DNA of 16,609 bases from Actinomycetes bacterium (GTDB lineage: Bacteria; Actinomycetota; CALGFH01): the NCBI GenBank assembly GCA_030152105.1, contig JASLIH010000139.1, positions 1-16,609 on the forward strand, read 5' to 3'. The position numbers and the translations under genes were made by a program. The notes under the pieces are model-generated. The model did no database searches. It was not told the DNA's origin and saw nothing but the letters and a program-made list of their open reading frames with translations. This document shows positions 7,165 to 13,415 of this stretch, one piece after another. Within the stretch, counting starts at the first letter, position 1, and every line of letters starts with the position of its first letter.

Positions 7165-8217
7165 TTACTGGACGACGAGCTTGCCCTGCATTCCGGCCGG
7201 GTGGACCTGGCAGTGGAAGAAGTAGCTGCCGGACTTGAGCGCGGGCAGCTTGTAGGTGGTGGTCTTGGGGCCGGGGAACGGCGGGGTCTCACTGTCCGGC
7301 AGGATCGGCGGGGCGGCGGCGTCGGCGCCCCGGAAGAAGACGACGTTGTGGGGGACCGGCTCCTGGTTGTCGAAGACGATCCCGAACGGCCGGTCCGCGG
7401 GGCCGGCCAGGCAGTCCTTGTTGAAGGCGATGTCCTTGGCCGCGATCCTCCGCGGGTTGGGGTCGGCCGGGCAGCCGCTGGCCGCCTCCTTCTTGGCCTT
7501 CACCAGCCAGGCGTCGAACTGGGGGCGGGAAACCGCCCGGACGGTGAAGCGCATCGCCTGGTGGGCCAGGCCGCAGTACTCGGTGCACTGGCCGCCGAAG
7601 TCGCCCGGCTTGGTGATGGTGATGTCGAAGGTGTTGAGATGGCCGGGGAAGGCGTCGCGCTTGAACAGGAACTCGCGCACGTAGAAGGAGTGGATGACGT
7701 CCTGGGCCTCGGTGGTGAACCGGATCGGCTCGCCCACCGGCAGGTACATGACCGGCGGCTTGGCGATGGTGCCTTTGATGGTGAGGTCCTGGGGCTTCTG
7801 GCCGGCCGGCAGGGGCACGCGCTCGCCCTGGTAGGTGAACTGCCACTGCCATTGGAAGCCGACAATGTTCATGGTCACCCGCGGGTTGTCGGCCTTGGCG
7901 TCGACCTTGGCGAGGACCCCCCAGGTCAGGACGAACAGGGTGGCCACGATCAGCAGCGGCACCACCGTCCAGACCACCTCGAGCAGGTTGTTGCCGTGGA
8001 ACTGGGGCGGGAGCATGTCGCTGCGGCGCCGGTAGCGGAACACGGCGAACACGATCGCCGCCTCGACCAGCACGAAGATGACCGCCGCGACCACGAACAG
8101 GATGTTGTAGAGATCGTGGATGTCGCGGCCCTGCTCGGTGACCGGGGTGAGCGAGCCGCATCCCGCCAGCACCAGCACCGCCACCAGCACGATGCCGATC
8201 AGTCGCGCGCGTCGCAT
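7165..8217 (-). CDS. ctaC: Cytochrome c oxidase subunit II with C-terminal cupredoxin domain
   Basis: 350 residues. A lipoprotein signal (MRRARLIGIVLVAVLVLAGC, lipobox LAGC with C20) is followed by two membrane helices (about 37-60 and 79-101) and the CuA domain with ligands H176, C211, E213, C215, H219 and M222 (CTEYCGLAHQAM). About residues 255-350 form a second copper fold, PHNVVFF (H290) and FHCQVHPAGM (C336, H339, M343), a type 1 blue-copper ligand set. Two extra cysteines (C249, C269) could form a disulfide. Subunit II passes electrons to CuA; the added domain may be a tethered electron donor, comparable to the cytochrome c of caa3 oxidases. The start at 8217 fits a textbook signal peptide but has a poor ribosome binding site; an ATG at 8274 (ATGA overlap with the previous stop, GGAGGGG just upstream) is a serious alternative that adds 19 residues. 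Confidence 0.93.
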   Translation of the reverse strand: MRRARLIGIVLVAVLVLAGCGSLTPVTEQGRDIHDLYNILFVVAAVIFVLVEAAIVFAVFRYRRRSDMLPPQFHGNNLLEVVWTVVPLLIVATLFVLTWGVLAKVDAKADNPRVTMNIVGFQWQWQFTYQGERVPLPAGQKPQDLTIKGTIAKPPVMYLPVGEPIRFTTEAQDVIHSFYVREFLFKRDAFPGHLNTFDITITKPGDFGGQCTEYCGLAHQAMRFTVRAVSRPQFDAWLVKAKKEAASGCPADPNPRRIAAKDIAFNKDCLAGPADRPFGIVFDNQEPVPHNVVFFRGADAAAPPILPDSETPPFPGPKTTTYKLPALKSGSYFFHCQVHPAGMQGKLVVQ

Positions 8218-8270
8218 CGGAGTCCGGTCGCCTCGCTTCCTGGGATGTTCGGGTCGGGAACGACTGTACC

Positions 8271-10067
8271 TCATGCCCCTCCGCGTACCACCGCGTCCAG
8301 GGCCATGGCCAGAAAGAGCAGGGCCAGGTAGGTGTTGGAGAAGCTGAACAGCCGGATGGCCCGCCGGCCGTCGAGGTCGCGGCGCAGCTCCAGGGCCCGC
8401 CAGATGAACGCGCCGCCGAGGACGACGGCCGCGGCCAGGTACAGCGCCCCCATGCGCCCGGCCGGGTACAGCAGCAGGGTCACGGCGACCAGCAGCACCG
8501 TGTAGTAGAGGATCTGGGTCGAGGTCTCCCTGGTCCCCCGGACCACCGGCAGCATCGGCACCCCGGCGGCCGCGTAGTCGTCCTTGAAGCGCAGCGACAG
8601 CGCCCAGAAATGCGGCGGGGTCCAGTAGAAGATGATCGCGAACAGCACCAGCGCCGGCAGCTCGACCCGGCCGGTGACGGCCGACCAGCCGACCAGCACC
8701 GGCACCGCCCCGGCGGCCCCGCCGATCACGATGTTCTGGGTCGAGCGGCGCTTGAGGCCGAGGGTGTAGACGAACACGTAGAACAGGATGGCCGAGGTGG
8801 CGAGCACGGCCGAGAGCAGGTTGACCGCCGCCCACAGCCAGACGAACCCGGCCACCCCCAGGACGAGCCCGAAGCGCAGGGCGTCGCCCGGGTCGACCCG
8901 GTGGGCGGGCAGGGGCCGCCGGGCCGTGCGGCGCATCAGGGCGTCGATGTCGCGGTCCAGGTAGCAGTTGAGGACATTCGCGCTGGCCGCGGACAGGGCC
9001 CCGCCGAACAGGGTGGCCGCCATCAGCCATGGTGACGGCACCCCGCGGGCGGCGATGAACATCGTCGGGACGGTGGTGACCAGCAGCAGCTCGATGATGC
9101 GGGGCTTGGTCAGCAGGAAGTAGGCCCTGGCCGACTGGCCGGCGGTGCGGGCCGGGGCCGGCTCGGGCTCGGCCGGGTCGCGGGCCGGGGTGCCACAGAA
9201 CCGGTCGGCGTGCAGCACCAGGGCCACCATCGTGCCCCACAGCAGCGCCCCCACGGCCAGGTGGGGGACGACCGTGAGGGCGGACAGGCGGTTGGCCACA
9301 TTGGCCAGGCCGAGGCCGATCTGGACGGCCACCAGCCCGGCGGCGTAGCCGGCCAGCCGGGTCACCGTCGGGTGGGCCCGCTGGGTCCGCCGGGCCACCA
9401 CCCAGATGGCCAGCACCAGGGCCCCGACCACCATGGCCAGGGCCCGGTGGGCGAGCTGGATGCGGGCGACGCTCGGGCCGAGGTCGGGCAGGAGCACGTT
9501 CAGGGGGTAGGCCAGGCCGGCGAGGTGGCCGGTGACGGTGGAGCCGACCAGCATCTGGAGGTACAGCAGGCCGGCCCCGGCCCCGGCCAGCCGCACGAAG
9601 CCGCGGTCCTGGCCGTGGCGGCGTGACCGGTCGCTGGCATACCGGGCCCGGAAGTCGATGTAGATGAGCAGGGCGACCAGGGCCAGGGCGGTGGCCAGGT
9701 GCAGGGTGACCGAGTCGGCCCGCAGCTTCCACCAGACCACGAACGCCCCGATCAGGGCCTGGGCCAGCACCATGACCAGGGCGGCGACGGCCGCCCGGCG
9801 CACGGCCCGCTCCTGGCCGGTCCGGTAGGCGGCCACCACCAGCAGCGCCACCAGCACCATGACCACCGAGGCGACCAGCCGGTGGGAGTGCTCGATCCAG
9901 GCGTGCAGCTCGGCCGGGGGGACCAGCCTGCCGAAGCACCGCGGCCAGTCGGGGCAGCCCAGCCCGGAGTCGGTCGCCCGCACCAGGCCCCCGACCGCGA
10001 TCAGCACGAACGTCGCCGCGATCGTGACGACCGCGAGGCGCCGGAACCTCAACATTCCTCCAGCCAT
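8271..10067 (-). CDS. ctaA-ctaB: Heme A synthase - protoheme IX farnesyltransferase fusion
   Basis: 598 residues carrying two heme A enzymes in one chain. Residues 1-290 match COX15/CtaA: VRATDSGLGCPDWPRC (cysteines C38 and C44), the extracytoplasmic E59/H62 pair in IEHSHR, and heme-ligand-type histidines H123, H207 and H269. After a proline/alanine linker (about 292-312), residues 313-598 match COX10/CtaB: NCYLDRDIDALMRRTARRP (prenyl-diphosphate/Mg binding aspartates D371 and D375), YTLGLKRRSTQN and TPPHFWALS. CtaB makes heme O from heme B and farnesyl diphosphate; CtaA oxidises heme O to heme A, so the fusion orders the pathway reversed in sequence. It is the first gene of the oxidase operon. 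The ATG at 10067 is chosen because a -10 box ends exactly six bases upstream (leaderless); an in-frame ATG at 10055 has GGAGGA too close to function well. Confidence 0.94.
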   Translation of the reverse strand: MAGGMLRFRRLAVVTIAATFVLIAVGGLVRATDSGLGCPDWPRCFGRLVPPAELHAWIEHSHRLVASVVMVLVALLVVAAYRTGQERAVRRAAVAALVMVLAQALIGAFVVWWKLRADSVTLHLATALALVALLIYIDFRARYASDRSRRHGQDRGFVRLAGAGAGLLYLQMLVGSTVTGHLAGLAYPLNVLLPDLGPSVARIQLAHRALAMVVGALVLAIWVVARRTQRAHPTVTRLAGYAAGLVAVQIGLGLANVANRLSALTVVPHLAVGALLWGTMVALVLHADRFCGTPARDPAEPEPAPARTAGQSARAYFLLTKPRIIELLLVTTVPTMFIAARGVPSPWLMAATLFGGALSAASANVLNCYLDRDIDALMRRTARRPLPAHRVDPGDALRFGLVLGVAGFVWLWAAVNLLSAVLATSAILFYVFVYTLGLKRRSTQNIVIGGAAGAVPVLVGWSAVTGRVELPALVLFAIIFYWTPPHFWALSLRFKDDYAAAGVPMLPVVRGTRETSTQILYYTVLLVAVTLLLYPAGRMGALYLAAAVVLGGAFIWRALELRRDLDGRRAIRLFSFSNTYLALLFLAMALDAVVRGGA

Positions 10068-10073
10068 GGTCGG

Positions 10074-10079
10074 AGCATA
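10074..10079 (-). promoter_or_regulatory. -10 box of the oxidase operon (predicted leaderless)
   Basis: TATGCT (10079-10074 on the minus strand) is followed by six bases and the ATG at 10067, placing the transcription start on the A of the start codon. No good -35 is visible. It overlaps the opposing -10 box by two base pairs. Confidence 0.55.
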
Positions 10080-10083
10080 GTGT
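10078..10083 (+). promoter_or_regulatory. -10 box of the NAPRT gene (predicted leaderless)
   Basis: TAGTGT (10078-10083) fits TANNNT and is followed by six bases and the ATG at 10090, so the mRNA would start at the initiation codon. There is no ribosome binding site in the 22-base gap, which supports leaderless translation. Confidence 0.5.
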
Positions 10084-10089
10084 TGCCCT

Positions 10090-11352
10090 ATGGATACTCG
10101 CACGACCGACGGACGGCTGGCGGCCTGGATCTTCGACCTGCCGGTGGTGGAGCTGCGGGCAGGCTACCGGGCCGCCGTCTACTTCGACCGGTCGAGGCGG
10201 ATCCTGGCCGCCGAGGGCGACGACACCCGGGTCACCATGCAGGTGTTCCAGCGCTCGGACGCCATGGTGGCCTGCGGCATCGACGAGGCCCTGGCCGTGC
10301 TCGCCCTCGGCGCGGGCTCGTTCCGGGACGCCGAGGCGGCCGACCGGGCCTTCGCCGCCTACCTGGCCGCCCGCGACGCCGCCCGCCGGGCCCGCTCGGT
10401 CGGGGGCGAGGCCTGGATCGAGCGGATGCGGGCCCAGGTGGAGGCCGAGGCGACCTTCGACCGCCACTGGCGCCGGGCCGAGCCGGGCGAGCTGGAGGTG
10501 TCGGCGCTGCGCGACGGCGACCTGGTCGGCGCCTGGGAGCCGGTCGTCGAGCTCACCGCCCCCTACCGGCTGGTCGCCCACCTGGAGAGCGTCTACCTGG
10601 GCGTGCTGGCCCGCCGGACCCTGGTCGCCAGCAACGTCCGCCGGGTAGTGGACGCGGCCGGGGGCAAGCCGGTGCTGTTCTTCGCCGACCGCTTCGACCA
10701 CTGGGCGACCCAGGGCGGCGACGGCTACGCCGCCTTCGTCGGCGGCGCCCAGGGGGTGGCCACCGACGCCCAGGCCGCCTGGTGGGGCGAGCGCGGCCTC
10801 GGGACCATCCCGCACGCCCTGATCGCCACCTTCGGCGGCGACACGGTGGCTGCGGTGGCCGCCTTCGCCCGCCAGTTCCCCGGGGTGCCGCTGATCGCCC
10901 TGGTCGACTTCGACAACGACTCGGTCGCGACCTCGCTGGCCTGCGCCAAGGAGTTCGGGGAGCGGCTGTGGGGGGTGCGGCTGGACACCTCGGGGACCAT
11001 GGTCGACCGCTCCCTCTGGTCGGAGATGGGGGAGTTCGCCCCCACCGGGGTCAACCGGCGTCTGGTCGAGAAGGTCCGCCAGGCCCTTGACGACGGAGGG
11101 TTCGGCCACGTCCGGGTGATCGTCTCGGGCGGCTTCACGGCCGAGCGGATCGCCGCCTTCGAGGCCACCCGGGTCCCGGTCGACTCCTACGCCGTCGGCT
11201 CCTCGCTGCTCAAGGGGAGCGCCGACTACACCGCCGACGTGGTCCTGCGCGAGGGCCGCCCCTGCGCCAAGGTCGGCCGGGTCCACCGGCCCTCGGCCCG
11301 CCTCCAGCCGGTCGACCTCACCGCCCACAGAGGCGCCGAGACCCCGGTATAG
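10090..11352 (+). CDS. pncB: Nicotinate phosphoribosyltransferase
   Basis: A 420-residue cytoplasmic enzyme of the NAD salvage pathway, converting nicotinate and PRPP (with ATP) to nicotinate mononucleotide. It looks like the shorter, archaeal-like NAPRT class: LESVYLGVLARRTLVASN (about 165-182), FVGGAQGVATDA (216-227), GTIPHALIATFGGD (238-251), LVDFDND (271-277), GVRLDTSG (295-302) and the phosphate-binding VIVSGGFTAERI (343-354) with YAVGSSL (367-373). Start at ATG 10090 immediately behind a -10 box; no ribosome binding site. The last seven residues (RGAETPV) and the stop codon are encoded by the first copy of a 24-base direct repeat, so the very C-terminus may be recently acquired. It is divergent from the oxidase operon with only 22 bases between the two start codons. 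Confidence 0.9.
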   Translation: MDTRTTDGRLAAWIFDLPVVELRAGYRAAVYFDRSRRILAAEGDDTRVTMQVFQRSDAMVACGIDEALAVLALGAGSFRDAEAADRAFAAYLAARDAARRARSVGGEAWIERMRAQVEAEATFDRHWRRAEPGELEVSALRDGDLVGAWEPVVELTAPYRLVAHLESVYLGVLARRTLVASNVRRVVDAAGGKPVLFFADRFDHWATQGGDGYAAFVGGAQGVATDAQAAWWGERGLGTIPHALIATFGGDTVAAVAAFARQFPGVPLIALVDFDNDSVATSLACAKEFGERLWGVRLDTSGTMVDRSLWSEMGEFAPTGVNRRLVEKVRQALDDGGFGHVRVIVSGGFTAERIAAFEATRVPVDSYAVGSSLLKGSADYTADVVLREGRPCAKVGRVHRPSARLQPVDLTAHRGAETPV

Positions 11353-11400
11353 CCTGCCGACCTCCCCAAGCACCTAAGAGGCGCCGAGACCCCGGTATAG
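11329..11400. repeat. 24-base perfect direct repeat spanning the NAPRT stop and the next promoter
   Basis: Bases 11329-11352 and 11377-11400 are identical (starting AGAGGCGCCGAG, ending CCCGGTATAG) and are separated by exactly 24 bases, a period of 48. The sequences just before each copy share CGACCTC and CAC blocks, suggesting an old tandem duplication. Copy 1 encodes the end of NAPRT; copy 2 ends inside the -10 box of the following gene. Confidence 0.85.
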
Positions 11401-11403
11401 ACT
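11398..11403 (+). promoter_or_regulatory. -10 box of the CmcI-family gene (predicted leaderless)
   Basis: TAGACT (11398-11403), partly supplied by the direct repeat, is followed by seven bases and the ATG at 11411. The same hexamer occurs upstream of the small RNA and the amidase in this window. No ribosome binding site precedes the ATG. Confidence 0.5.
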
Positions 11404-11410
11404 GCTGGCC

Positions 11411-12181
11411 ATGCCCCTGCTGCCCACCAGTGTCCGCCGCCGCCTGCGCGACAAGGCCCTGGCCGCCTCACGGCGGCTGTCCACCGGCCCCGAATGGGAG
11501 CGGCACGTCCGCGACGAGTTCGGCCTGCTCGCCCCCGCCGAGGGCTGGCGCGACGACGTCGCCGACGGCTTCCACCGGCGCTACTACGAGGCCGGCGAGG
11601 CCGGCGGGACCTGGAAGGACACCACCTTCCTGGGCGTCACGACCTGGAAGGTCCCGCTGGACCTCTGGGTCTACCAGGAGCTGCTGTGGGAGCTGCGGCC
11701 CGGCCTGATCGTGGAGACCGGCACCGCCCACGGCGGCAGCGCCCTGTACCTGGCCACCCTGTGCGAGACCATCGGCACCGGCGAGGTCGTCAGCGTCGAC
11801 ATCGGCCACTGGCCCGACCGGCCGGCCCACCCCCGGCTCACCTACCTGACCGCCTCCTCCACCGACCACGACGTGGTCGCCCAGGTGGCCGAGCGGGCCA
11901 GGGGGGCGGGCACGGTGCTGGTGGTGCTGGACTCCGACCACAGCCGCGACCACGTCCTGGCCGAGCTGCGGGCGTACGCCCCGCTGGTCACCCCGGGCAG
12001 CTACCTGGTCGTGGAGGACACCAACATCAACGGCCACCCGGTCTACGAGGCCTTCGGGCCCGGGCCGATGGAGGCCGTCCAGGACTTCCTCAAGGAACGC
12101 GACGACTTCGAGGTCGACCGCTCGCGGGAGAAGTTCCTGTTCAGCTTCAACCCCGGCGGCTGGCTGCGGAAGCGCGGGTAG
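11411..12181 (+). CDS. CmcI-type (cephalosporin hydroxylase family) SAM-dependent methyltransferase-fold protein
   Basis: A 256-residue soluble protein. A basic N-terminus is followed by a Rossmann-like core: LIVETGTAHGGSALYLA (99-115, SAM-binding glycine-rich loop with acidic E102), VVSVDIGHWP (126-135, acidic end of strand 2), VVLDSDHSRDHVLAEL (171-186) and LVVEDTNINGHPV (199-211), where the Asp/Asp/Glu-Asp set is the likely metal site of the family. Despite the family name, CmcI-like proteins are generally regarded as O-methyltransferase-related, acting on varied small molecules or glycans; the substrate here cannot be told. The aldo/keto reductase follows eight bases after the stop, with its ribosome binding site touching the stop codon, so the two are probably one transcript. 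No biosynthetic cluster is visible around them. Confidence 0.8.
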   Translation: MPLLPTSVRRRLRDKALAASRRLSTGPEWERHVRDEFGLLAPAEGWRDDVADGFHRRYYEAGEAGGTWKDTTFLGVTTWKVPLDLWVYQELLWELRPGLIVETGTAHGGSALYLATLCETIGTGEVVSVDIGHWPDRPAHPRLTYLTASSTDHDVVAQVAERARGAGTVLVVLDSDHSRDHVLAELRAYAPLVTPGSYLVVEDTNINGHPVYEAFGPGPMEAVQDFLKERDDFEVDRSREKFLFSFNPGGWLRKRG

Positions 12182-12189
12182 GAGGCGCC

Positions 12190-13134
12190 ATGCAGTTCCG
12201 CGGGCTGGGCAGGGACGGGCCGGAGATCTCGGTGGTCGGGGTCGGCGCCTGGGCGATCGGCGGCCCCTGGCAGTTCGGCTGGGGACCGCAGGACGACGAC
12301 GAGTCGATCGCCGCCCTCCACAAGGCGTTCGACTCGGGGGTGAGCTGGGTCGACACCGCCGCCGTGTACGGCCTCGGCCACTCCGAGGAGGTCGTCGGCC
12401 AGGTGGTGCGAGAGCACGGCGGCGAGGTGCTGGTGTTCACCAAGTGCGGCCGGCCCTGGTACGGGCGCGAGCGCAACGAGCCGACCTACGATCTCAGACC
12501 GGAGACGATCCGGTTCGAGCTCGAGCAGAGCCTCAAGCGGCTCGGCACCGACCATGTCGACCTGTACCAGTTCCACTGGCCGGACACCGTGACGGGCACG
12601 CCGGTGGAGGACTCCTGGGCGACCATGGCCGAGCTGGTGGAGGAGGGCAAGGTCCGCTGGGCCGGGGTGTCGAACTTCGACGTCGGGCTGCTGGAGCGCT
12701 GCGAGGCGGTCCGCCACGTCGACTCCCTCCAGCCGCCCTACAGCCTGCTCGACCGGTCGGCCGCCGCCGAGCTGATCCCCTGGGCGGCGGCCAACGGCAC
12801 CGGGGTGATCTGCTACAGCCCGCTCGCCTCGGGCCTGCTCAGCGGCGGCTTCGACGCCGAACGGGCCCGCGACCTGCCCGAGGGCGACTGGCGCCGCAAC
12901 GACCCCGACTTCCGCCCGCCAAGACTGGAGGCCAACCTCGAGCTGGCCCGGCGGCTGGAGCCCGTGGCCGGGCGCCACGGGGTCCCGGTGGCCGCGGCGG
13001 CCGTGGCCTGGGTCCTGGCCACCGAGGGGGTCACCGGGGCGATCGTCGGGGCCCGCCGCCCCTCCCAGGTCGACGGCTGGCTCCCGGCCGGCAACCTCCA
13101 GCTCACCCAGGAGGACCTGGCCGCCCTCACCTAA
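12190..13134 (+). CDS. Aldo/keto reductase
   Basis: A 314-residue TIM-barrel oxidoreductase, normal length for the family. The catalytic tetrad is visible: D55 and Y60 in VDTAAVYG, K85 in FTKCG, and H129 in LYQFHWPD. The C-terminal NADPH-binding segment GAIVGARRPSQVDGWL is also typical. These enzymes reduce aldehydes or ketones with NADPH; substrate unknown. ATG 12190 is preceded by GGAGG that begins at the last base of the upstream stop codon, so translation is likely coupled to the CmcI-family gene. A strong hairpin lies 40 bases downstream but its T-tract is on the opposite strand. Confidence 0.92.
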   Translation: MQFRGLGRDGPEISVVGVGAWAIGGPWQFGWGPQDDDESIAALHKAFDSGVSWVDTAAVYGLGHSEEVVGQVVREHGGEVLVFTKCGRPWYGRERNEPTYDLRPETIRFELEQSLKRLGTDHVDLYQFHWPDTVTGTPVEDSWATMAELVEEGKVRWAGVSNFDVGLLERCEAVRHVDSLQPPYSLLDRSAAAELIPWAAANGTGVICYSPLASGLLSGGFDAERARDLPEGDWRRNDPDFRPPRLEANLELARRLEPVAGRHGVPVAAAAVAWVLATEGVTGAIVGARRPSQVDGWLPAGNLQLTQEDLAALT

Positions 13135-13168
13135 GTAGAACTACCGGGCAAATGGGGTGTCGCGGCAC

Positions 13169-13203
13169 AAAAAAGAAGGGCCGCGGTGGCTCCGCGGCCC
13201 TTC
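13169..13203 (-). terminator. Intrinsic terminator reading leftward
   Basis: A perfect 12-bp stem (13175-13186 with 13192-13203, GAAGGGCCGCGG type) and a 5-base loop is followed, on the minus strand only, by six T residues (13174-13169). This is a textbook rho-independent terminator for leftward transcription. On the plus strand the same hairpin follows the aldo/keto reductase but has no T-tract, so it may stop that transcript only weakly. Confidence 0.85.
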
Positions 13204-13350
13204 CCTGGCGTCGTCTGACGACTGACGCTGCCCGCCCCCACGGCGACTCCCAGGACCCCGCAACGGCCTGATCCCCCAGAGCAGGCCGCCGGAGAAGAAA
13301 CGGTCCCGGGCCCCGCCGTCCCCATAATCGGGGGCGGTCTGTACCCGCAT
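13169..13350 (-). ncRNA. Predicted stand-alone small RNA, about 180 nt
   Basis: A minus-strand promoter (13356-13385) and the intrinsic terminator (13169-13203) bracket about 180 bases. The RNA would fold into a long rod of about 30 bp: 13337-13330 with 13239-13232; 13319-13314 with 13245-13240; 13310-13302 with 13257-13249; 13288-13282 with 13270-13264 (11-base loop). It has a 10-base bulge (13329-13320) and an asymmetric pyrimidine-rich internal loop (13301-13289 against 13263-13258). A second bulged hairpin (13228-13208) and the terminator stem follow. It is unlikely to be coding: the frame from the ATG at 13350 runs past the terminator without a stop. No minus-strand gene lies downstream, so it is not a leader. 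I do not recognise the family; it has the length and rod shape of 6S RNA, but its 5' and 3' ends do not pair. Confidence 0.65.
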
Positions 13351-13355
13351 CGCGG

Positions 13356-13385
13356 AGTCTAGTTCTAGGTAACTAGTCATTGCAA
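13356..13385 (-). promoter_or_regulatory. Promoter of the small RNA
   Basis: On the minus strand TTGCAA (13385-13380) is separated by 18 bases from TAGACT (13361-13356), each with four of six consensus matches. Transcription should begin near 13350. The stretch ACTAGACTCCG here is repeated exactly upstream of the amidase gene. Confidence 0.6.
13359..13376. repeat. CTAG-rich palindrome inside the divergent promoter region
   Basis: CTAGTT (13359-13364) and AACTAG (13371-13376) are inverted around CTAGGT, so three CTAG tetramers occur in 18 bases of an otherwise GC-rich sequence. It occupies the spacer and -10 edge of the small RNA promoter, a natural operator position. Confidence 0.5.
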
Positions 13386-13407
13386 GTCCCTCTTGGTCAG
13401 GTACCGT
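13380..13407 (+). promoter_or_regulatory. Promoter of phoH (predicted leaderless)
   Basis: TTGCAA (13380-13385) is its own reverse complement and so serves as -35 on both strands. Rightward it is followed by a 16-base spacer and TACCGT (13402-13407), then eight bases and the ATG at 13416. No ribosome binding site is seen. Confidence 0.45.
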
Positions 13408-13415
13408 TGGGTGTG

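Noticed and set aside
5494..8331. Very long plus-strand open frame antisense to ctaD, ctaC and ctaE
   Set aside because: Its product is rich in G, V, E, D, H and Q in a low-complexity pattern typical of the antisense of GC-rich genes; the opposite strand encodes well-recognised oxidase subunits.
8218..11373. Upstream extension of the ctaC reading frame through the ctaA-ctaB and NAPRT genes
   Set aside because: The extension is arginine/proline/glycine-rich shadow sequence; the lipoprotein signal peptide fixes the real N-terminus near 8217 (or 8274).
13169..13350. Identification of the small RNA as 6S RNA, SRP RNA or RNase P RNA
   Set aside because: The 5' and 3' ends do not pair as in 6S, the conserved SRP loop sequence is absent, and it is too short for RNase P RNA. 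Left as unassigned.
13141..13380. Minus-strand coding frame of 79 residues in the phoH upstream gap
   Set aside because: It has no ribosome binding site, an arginine/glycine-rich product, and runs through the terminator hairpin without a stop codon, so a transcript ending at the terminator would lack a stop.
13380..13415. TTG at 13380 as start of phoH
   Set aside because: It falls inside the -35 element and adds 12 residues not expected before the conserved PIN start (MARTYVLDTNVLI).
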